Below are positions 60,401 through 64,000 of a DNA stretch of 64,000 bases, in pieces (the first letter of the stretch is position 1; every line of letters begins with the position of its first letter). The notes beneath the pieces are model-generated. The model had not been told where the DNA came from and ran no database searches. It was given only the letters and a program-made list of their open reading frames with translations. A program made the position numbers and the translations under genes. The stretch lies in assembly GCA_018653485.1 (NCBI GenBank), contig JABHZE010000006.1, forward strand, positions 62,001 through 126,000, given 5' to 3'. The stretch comes from an archaeon. Its GTDB lineage: Archaea; Nanobdellota; Nanobdellia; Pacearchaeales; GW2011-AR1.

Positions 60401-61610
60401 AAACTTTAGTATAGAATTAGATAATGTAAGTAGGTTAGGATTAGTAGAGTATAATATTTCAGGAATTTCAAAAACTTTTAATATTACAACTTTTGAATTT
60501 AATGGAGATGCTAATTTAAGTATTTTTGATTTATCTGCTAGTACAGATTATACTATCTCTATAGCTGGAAATGAAAGTATTATTAGTTCTGATTCTAATG
60601 GGGATTTAATTATTAATTTGGTTTTAACAAATAATGCCATATTAAATATAATAATTATTCCTTTAGGCGATTATTGCGGGGATGATTCTTGTAATAATGG
60701 GGAAATTTGTTCAACTTGTTCAGAAGATTGTGGAACTTGTTCTACACCTGTAACACCGCCAGCAACAGGAGGTTCTTCTGGAGGGGGAGGAGGTAGTGGA
60801 TTTCTTCCTGTTGGAAATGAACCTAAAATTGTTGTTTCAGAAATAAATAATATTATTGCTAATGAAGGTGATAAGAAAACTTTATCTTTAAATGTTAAAA
60901 ATGATGGAAGAGTTTTTTTAAATAATTGTAAATTAATTTTTAGTGGTGAGATTGATTCTTGGATTTATTCTAATCAATTAGAGGGAATTGCTCCTGGACA
61001 AAATGTTGATTTTATTTTTGATGTTAATGTTCCTGAAGGGATTGATAAAAAAGATTATTCTGGAAATTTAGAAATTAAGTGTGATGAAGTAAGTGATTCT
61101 AAAAATTTAATTGTTACTCTTCCAAAAAGTTTGAGTATGATTGAAGTTAAAGAGGTAATTTATAATAAGGGGACTATAGATATTAATTATAGTTTTGATA
61201 ATTCTAATATTATTGGGAATGAAGTTAGTGTTGAAATTTGGTTAGTTAATGAAGAGGGTATTGAGGTTCAGAGAATTGTTGATAGTTTTTCAATAAATAG
61301 GGATTCAGGAATAATTGAAAGAAGTATTGTCATGGAATTAGAAGAAGATTTGGCTGGAATTTATTCTATTTATTTGGCTATGAGTTCTAATTTAGGGGAA
61401 TTTGTTAGACAAGGGGTTGTTCTTGGTGATTCAGGTGGAACAGGATTTACTATTTTGGATCAGCCTGGAAATAAATTAATTGGCTATGCAGTGTTTCTTT
61501 TAATGATTGCAATAGGTATATTTTTTATTTTAAAAGGGCATGGAACTTATTTTAAGAGAGGGAAAGCAAAGAAAAATAAGTGGTTAGTTAGAAAGAAAGC
61601 TAGGGCTTGA
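57444..61610 (+). CDS. Multidomain surface protein: two LamG domains, alpha/beta hydrolase, Cys motif, membrane anchor
   Basis: A 1388-aa exported protein. Order: N-terminal anchor or signal (about 8-30); two similar LamG/concanavalin-like domains (about 69-285 and 372-592), each with MRMDD, GNGTLFNE or GNGLWLDG, NQWYHLCG and IDEVMIFKR; an alpha/beta hydrolase domain (about 725-975) with LNTRGKGNSEGDRDAFG, nucleophile GFSAAGG near 833 and candidate His in GGSHTILGLDE near 947; a six-Cys segment (about 1077-1097); an Ig/NEW3-like domain (about 1120-1230); and a C-terminal helix (about 1345-1365). Probably a cell-surface esterase or peptidase that binds glycans; specificity unknown. Confidence 0.8.
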   Translation: MIDKRDVLSYVLIAGILIVLVSILMVLRGGMTGYAVFEGISEDSEKTLPLVVNITSDFLGEHYSFADLDNDLILYMRMDDLNSSGHPLDLSSYGNNGTLVNSPIINSSNGYWGNGTLFNEANYIEIPDSDSLDSPGTTNEITICSWFKANTHGTTYTGIVGKYDTIKAGSHRMFLMARNAGDNKYGLFLSSSGTSFNANVLTNSALNTNQWYHLCGTSNGTLKLYLDGVQQSATASLAGGIYSSADTSTLIGKFNRADSEFDGLIDEVMIFKRALTYDEIKSIYNSSANPYYQEFSNLSLGSHTLKGYDINKSGELNTTGLITFNIVNETESSSEGSLSVDFDASTSSGTYNRTSIYVDLNTNGSTHYSFLDFNNDLVFWMRMDDVDGISDVLDSSSYENTGSLIGTAKINSSSGFFGNGLWLDGNSDYINMPDSDSLDSPGITNKLTVCAWFNARDHQSSSYRGIVGKYNSGGRAYLLAGNTGDNRYGLFLSETGGALDATVLTNSALNINQWYHLCGIFNGSVANVYLDGVKQSASANLGGINAGASSPLQIGTFWTDNRYFAGNIDEVMIFKRDLSEIEIKSLFNSTVNQYIHNFTGLSNGDYSFRGYAVNQSAYKLNTALRSVTLSSNSSSSENLTLTLDSATIFENVFEIPYIITTNINADSCSFSKDGSANISMHKTNNTYFWYDDVLTTGTYSLDFYCSNGSEIADLSEEYILRKSKVVEDVFYTNSQGLDIHFDFYFNSTNENGRIVMIPDSWSSTKDSYRTSVGGHFLNLGFVAVTLNTRGKGNSEGDRDAFGYECLDIYEAIEYLRTDSAYSDYVNDSIFYIWGFSAAGGKAGVCPAKYPDLFASSFATGGVLNITKWYTTNPSYQVSIEERVGASPTEDSEAFLTRDGAYLGENSQTPIRVTQYTGDSAVNYLLARNYNQSMVGYGKTIDYIEVAGGSHTILGLDESDEFFETYSSELFIPSLGNLKIGGYLRTKNFSIELDNVSRLGLVEYNISGISKTFNITTFEFNGDANLSIFDLSASTDYTISIAGNESIISSDSNGDLIINLVLTNNAILNIIIIPLGDYCGDDSCNNGEICSTCSEDCGTCSTPVTPPATGGSSGGGGGSGFLPVGNEPKIVVSEINNIIANEGDKKTLSLNVKNDGRVFLNNCKLIFSGEIDSWIYSNQLEGIAPGQNVDFIFDVNVPEGIDKKDYSGNLEIKCDEVSDSKNLIVTLPKSLSMIEVKEVIYNKGTIDINYSFDNSNIIGNEVSVEIWLVNEEGIEVQRIVDSFSINRDSGIIERSIVMELEEDLAGIYSIYLAMSSNLGEFVRQGVVLGDSGGTGFTILDQPGNKLIGYAVFLLMIAIGIFFILKGHGTYFKRGKAKKNKWLVRKKARA

Positions 61611-61770
61611 TTTTGTTGTTTGGAGGTGGTTGAAATGAGGGGGAGGGTTTGTTTGTGGGCGTGTGTAAAGGGGTGAGAAGGGATTAAAAATTATTTGAGG
61701 GGTTTAGTGTTTTTGGATGTAATTGTTGAAAACAATAGTTTTAAATATTGTTTTTTGGTATTTTTTATAT

Positions 61771-61844
61771 GCCCTTGTAGCTCAATTGGATAGAGTGCTT
61801 CCCTTCTAAGGAAGAAGTTGCAGGTTCGAGTCCTGTCAGGGGCA
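61771..61844 (+). tRNA. tRNA-Arg(TCT)
   Basis: A 74-nt cloverleaf. Acceptor GCCCTTG/CAGGGGC with one G-T pair, D-stem GCTC/GAGT, anticodon stem CTTCC/GGAAG with loop CTTCTAA (anticodon TCT), T-arm GCAGG-TTCGAGT-CCTGT, discriminator A. The sequence attttttatat lies directly upstream. No hairpin cassette follows it. Confidence 0.95.
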
Positions 61845-61896
61845 TTTCTATGACTAAGTTTAAAAATGCTTTATTCTTAAGAAAATTAGATTAAAT

Positions 61897-61967
61897 GCGC
61901 GGATCGCATAGTGGTTTTGCACGGGACTGCAGATCCTGTTACGGGGGTTCGATTCCCCCTCCGCGCT
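61897..61967 (+). tRNA. tRNA-Cys(GCA)
   Basis: A 71-nt cloverleaf. Acceptor GCGCGGA/TCCGCGC, anticodon stem CGGGA/TCCTG with loop CTGCAGA (anticodon GCA), T-arm GGGGG-TTCGATT-CCCCC, discriminator T as expected for Cys. It lies 52 bp after tRNA-Arg and is followed directly by a hairpin cassette. Confidence 0.95.
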
Positions 61968-62094
61968 TTCAAATGGGAATCTCACCCTACAAAAACTATA
62001 GAAGTTTTTGTAGATCCAGAGTATTCTACAAATACTCTGGCCCTTTAATTCTTTTGTTGGTATTGAATTAAAGTCTTCGATTCCCCCTCCGCGC
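61968..62094 (+). repeat. Hairpin cassette downstream of tRNA-Cys, ending in a tRNA 3' copy
   Basis: TCACCCTACAAAAAC begins the first of three perfect stems: CTACAAAAAC/GTTTTTGTAG (61987-62013), CCAGAGTATT/AATACTCTGG (62016-62040) and CTTTAATTC/GAATTAAAG (62043-62073). The cassette ends with TTCGATTCCCCCTCCGCGC (62076-62094), 19 bp identical to the tRNA-Cys 3' end. The first two stems are shared with the tRNA-Leu cassette. Confidence 0.85.
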
Positions 62095-62171
62095 CTTTTT
62101 ATTTTTATTCTCTCTTTCGTACTTGATATTACCAATAATCTTAAATAATCATTATAATTATTAAACTAATA

Positions 62172-62354
62172 ATGGAACAAGAAACATTACCGCAAAATAA
62201 ATCTGAATTAAAAGAACTTATAGTAGAAATTATTAAAGATATTAATGAAAAGAAAATACCTGAAATATCAGAAGACGAGGAATCAGAAATAGAAGAATTA
62301 TATGCAGACAAATTAGAAGAACCACGAAATTCTGAAGATTATGAATCTCTTTAA
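62172..62354 (+). CDS. Putative antitoxin of a RelE-type pair
   Basis: A 60-aa acidic protein (MEQETLPQNKSELKELIVEI) that is mostly helical with a Glu/Asp-rich second half, as in small antitoxins that wrap a RelE toxin. It has no clear DNA-binding motif. Its stop is one base before the preferred toxin start. It lies 77 bp after the tRNA-Cys cassette. The assignment rests mainly on the neighbouring toxin. Confidence 0.6.
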   Translation: MEQETLPQNKSELKELIVEIIKDINEKKIPEISEDEESEIEELYADKLEEPRNSEDYESL

Positions 62355-62355
62355 A

Positions 62356-62613
62356 ATGTTTGAGATAATTATTAATAAAAGGGTGAATAAATTTATTGAT
62401 AGTTTGTCTAATTCTGAAAGAATCCGAGAAAAACTTAAAAGATTAATTTATTTTAAATCTAATCAAAAATTAGGTCTTGATATTGCACGTTTTAAAGGAA
62501 AACAAAAAGATAGATATAGGGTTAGAATTGGAGAAGTAAGATTTATTTTTCAAGTTATTTCTAATAAAATATTTATTGATGCAGGCGATTATAGGGGAAG
62601 AGTATATTCTTGA
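62356..62613 (+). CDS. RelE/ParE-family mRNA-interferase toxin
   Basis: An 85-aa RelE-fold protein; the start at 62356 (MFEIIINKRVNKFIDSLSNS) is preferred to the ATG five codons earlier because it follows the antitoxin stop directly and matches usual RelE N-termini. The motifs LKGKQKDRYRVRIGEVRFIF-like (here FKGKQKDRYRVRIGEVRFIF) and the C-terminal IDAGDYRGRVYS are typical of the family, which cleaves ribosome-bound mRNA. The catalytic Arg in RYRVRIGEVR is kept. It is coupled to the acidic antitoxin. Confidence 0.82.
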   Translation: MFEIIINKRVNKFIDSLSNSERIREKLKRLIYFKSNQKLGLDIARFKGKQKDRYRVRIGEVRFIFQVISNKIFIDAGDYRGRVYS

Positions 62614-62686
62614 TTTGGAATTTCTTATCCAGAAGATTATATTTTATTGTCATAGTTTTTATAAAAGAATCTGATTAGATAAAATA

Positions 62687-63514
62687 ATGAATTTACCTGT
62701 TAAAGAAGATTATGATGAATTTTTAGAAGAATTTAGTAAGGGAGTTAGAAAAAATTTTCCAAGTGTTTGCTTTTATACTTATGGTTCTGTAGAGACAGAG
62801 AGATGTGATTATGGGAGAAGTGATATTGATGGGGGATTAATTTTATCTGATGGAGTTGTTAGTGATAAGGATTGTTTATTAGGATTATCTCTTTTATTGG
62901 CAGATAGTGTTCCTAAAAATCTAGTTTCTAAAGTTCATTTAAAAGTTTTAGATAGGGCTAGTAATCATGATGGGAGATTTGTTTCTTTTTGTCAGGATTT
63001 TAGAGAACATTTTGATAAGGCATATATTAGGGTAGGATTAAATCACCTTCAAGAAATAAGTTTGTTAGATTATAAGGCAGGGATATTAGATGAAGCTGCA
63101 ACGCATTTGTCAAAAATAAGAGGACAATTATTATATTTTACATTAGATTGTGAAAATCTTGGGGGAAGTAAATTGGGAAGAAAGATTATGTTGGAGAAGA
63201 GAGTAGGAGTATTAGAAAGAGTTTCTAAATTACCAATGAAATTAGTTTATTTGCAGACAGATGAAAAAGGAGTTATTGAGGATAGAGTTAAATCAAAAAA
63301 TAGATTAGGAAGTATTTTAGAAGATTTTGATTTTGGTAAATTAGATAAAATTAATAGATTATTAAGGAATCCCCGAAAACTTTATGGTGTGTTGGAAAAT
63401 GATGAAGAGGCTTTAGGGATTTTAGAATGTTCTGTTGATTGTTTTGAAAAAATGATTCAAGCATATATTGATAAATTTCCAGAGTTTAATAAAAAGGAGA
63501 TTAAATTAGGATAA
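62687..63514 (+). CDS. Nucleotidyltransferase-fold protein
   Basis: A 275-aa protein with a polymerase-beta-like nucleotidyltransferase site: YGS (residues 32-34), then GRSDIDGG (43-50), giving G-S-x(11)-D-x-D, and a third acidic position expected in HLKVLDR (about 86-92). The C-terminal 170 residues are helical and basic. Similar proteins include aminoglycoside- and MNT-type transferases; the substrate is unknown. The gene lies 73 bp after the RelE toxin but is too long to be a simple MNT antitoxin. It precedes the glycyl-tRNA synthetase gene by 36 bp. Confidence 0.75.
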   Translation: MNLPVKEDYDEFLEEFSKGVRKNFPSVCFYTYGSVETERCDYGRSDIDGGLILSDGVVSDKDCLLGLSLLLADSVPKNLVSKVHLKVLDRASNHDGRFVSFCQDFREHFDKAYIRVGLNHLQEISLLDYKAGILDEAATHLSKIRGQLLYFTLDCENLGGSKLGRKIMLEKRVGVLERVSKLPMKLVYLQTDEKGVIEDRVKSKNRLGSILEDFDFGKLDKINRLLRNPRKLYGVLENDEEALGILECSVDCFEKMIQAYIDKFPEFNKKEIKLG

Positions 63515-63550
63515 TTTTTATAAACCCTGTTGTAGTCCCTAAAATACAAA

Positions 63551-64000
63551 ATGTTTATTGTAAAAAAGAATATCTCTGGAAAAGAATATTGTTATCTTAA
63601 TAAATCGATTAGGGAAGGGGATAGGGTTATTAGTAAATGTGTTGCTTATTTAGGAAAAGATGAGGAAGAAGCTGGAAGAAAAAAGATTGAGATTGAAGAT
63701 AGGTTGGAGAAAGGGGAGAGTATTGAGGATATTAAGAAGAGTATGAAGCTAGGTGAGCCTCTTTCTTTAGAAAAGAAAGACCTTCGGGAGAAAGAAATTA
63801 ATGAAACTAAGATTACGATAGAAGAATTAACTAATTTTTGTAAGGCAAAGGGATTTGTTTTTAGGAGTTCTGATATTTATGGAGGATTTAGTGGTTTTTG
63901 GGATTTTGGGCCTTTGGGAGTGGAATTATTTAATAATATTAAACAACATTGGTGGAGTTGGTTTATTAAAAGTAGAGATGATGTTGTTGGAATGGAGGCT
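63551..64000 (+). CDS. Glycyl-tRNA synthetase with an extra N-terminal domain (cut by window edge)
   Basis: Open from the ATG at 63551 to the edge (150 codons). Residues about 95-150 are the class II GlyRS opening: FCKAKGFVFRSSDIYGGFSG, FWDFGPLGVELFNNIK, then RDDVVGMEA. Residues 1-55 (IVKKNISGKEYCYLNKSIRE, then VAYLGKDEEEAG) resemble a small beta domain also seen at the start of some Fic proteins and transposases. It is joined to the synthetase through a helical linker. The rest lies outside the window. A TATA-like tttataaacc lies about 30 bp upstream. Confidence 0.88.
   Translation, partial: MFIVKKNISGKEYCYLNKSIREGDRVISKCVAYLGKDEEEAGRKKIEIEDRLEKGESIEDIKKSMKLGEPLSLEKKDLREKEINETKITIEELTNFCKAKGFVFRSSDIYGGFSGFWDFGPLGVELFNNIKQHWWSWFIKSRDDVVGMEA

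Noticed and set aside
62076-62094. tRNA 3' copies as split-tRNA halves like those of Nanoarchaeum
   Set aside because: Intact tRNA-Cys, -Leu and -Gln genes lie next to the fragments, and the fragments cover only the T-loop to acceptor end, not a usable half.
61860-62135. Minus-strand open frame across tRNA-Cys and its cassette
   Set aside because: It covers a tRNA and hairpin repeats; the frame is a by-product of those sequences.

Overview
The window is about 64 kb of AT-rich (roughly 30% GC), gene-dense archaeal DNA. The information-processing genes are all archaeal or eukaryote-like: TFB, Lsm, aIF2-alpha, aEF-1-beta, ribosomal proteins eS1, eS8, eS27, eL44 and uS15, RadA, archaeal RPA, GINS, EndoQ, Bud32, SRP54/FtsY and RNase Z. 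The small compact gene set, low GC and many lineage-restricted surface proteins suggest a DPANN archaeon of the Pacearchaeota/Woesearchaeota (Nanoarchaeota) type. That placement is inference; no rRNA is present. First genes of transcription units usually have a TATA box about 25-30 bp before the start codon and no Shine-Dalgarno (leaderless). Genes inside operons often show GAGGTGA-type sites.

Layout. 1-1085 is the 5' part of a Hef-like helicase. 1242-5533 holds a PRC-barrel protein, a degenerate M50-like membrane protein, three paralogous membrane proteins and two coiled-coil proteins. 5646-18565 is a type IV pilus-like locus: secretion ATPase, double T2SSF membrane platform, ten short proteins with pilin-like N-termini, a strong major-pilin candidate and an A24 prepilin peptidase. 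A GmhA-like sugar isomerase with its own promoter sits between ATPase and platform. 18711-23885 mixes small membrane proteins with an inactive HIT-like protein, aEF-1-beta, RPA and RadA. 24050-29017 is a giant Cys-rich surface protein. 29071-42097 is mostly housekeeping: M50-like protease, EndoQ, aIF2-alpha, eS27, RecJ-like DHH protein, uS15, tRNA-Gln, Bud32, SRP54, FtsY, phosphoglycerate mutase, GINS, tRNA-Thr, NDK, eS1, eL44. 42333-51521 ends in two very large adjacent envelope genes. 51591-56607 has tRNA-Leu, TFB, eS8, Lsm, a Tat substrate, a NUDIX protein and RNase Z. 56689-61610 encodes a membrane protein and a 1388-aa LamG/hydrolase surface protein. The end carries tRNA-Arg, tRNA-Cys, a RelE-type toxin-antitoxin pair, a nucleotidyltransferase and the start of glycyl-tRNA synthetase.

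The most unusual content is non-coding. (1) tRNA-Cys, tRNA-Leu and tRNA-Gln are each followed by 90-130 bp cassettes made of consecutive perfect hairpins, each cassette ending in a partial copy of that tRNA's 3' end. The Cys and Leu cassettes share primary sequence and show compensatory changes in their stems, so they look like one miniature element that targets tRNA 3' ends. (2) A three-copy structured RNA (near 8000, 16830 and 43170) has a nearly invariant 13-nt core inside a stem that covaries perfectly. (3) Two further dispersed hairpin families (five and three copies) lie just downstream of plus-strand genes. (4) A run of five perfect hairpins plus a weaker sixth fills the leader of the eL44-eS1-NDK operon. 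None of these matches a family I can name with confidence.
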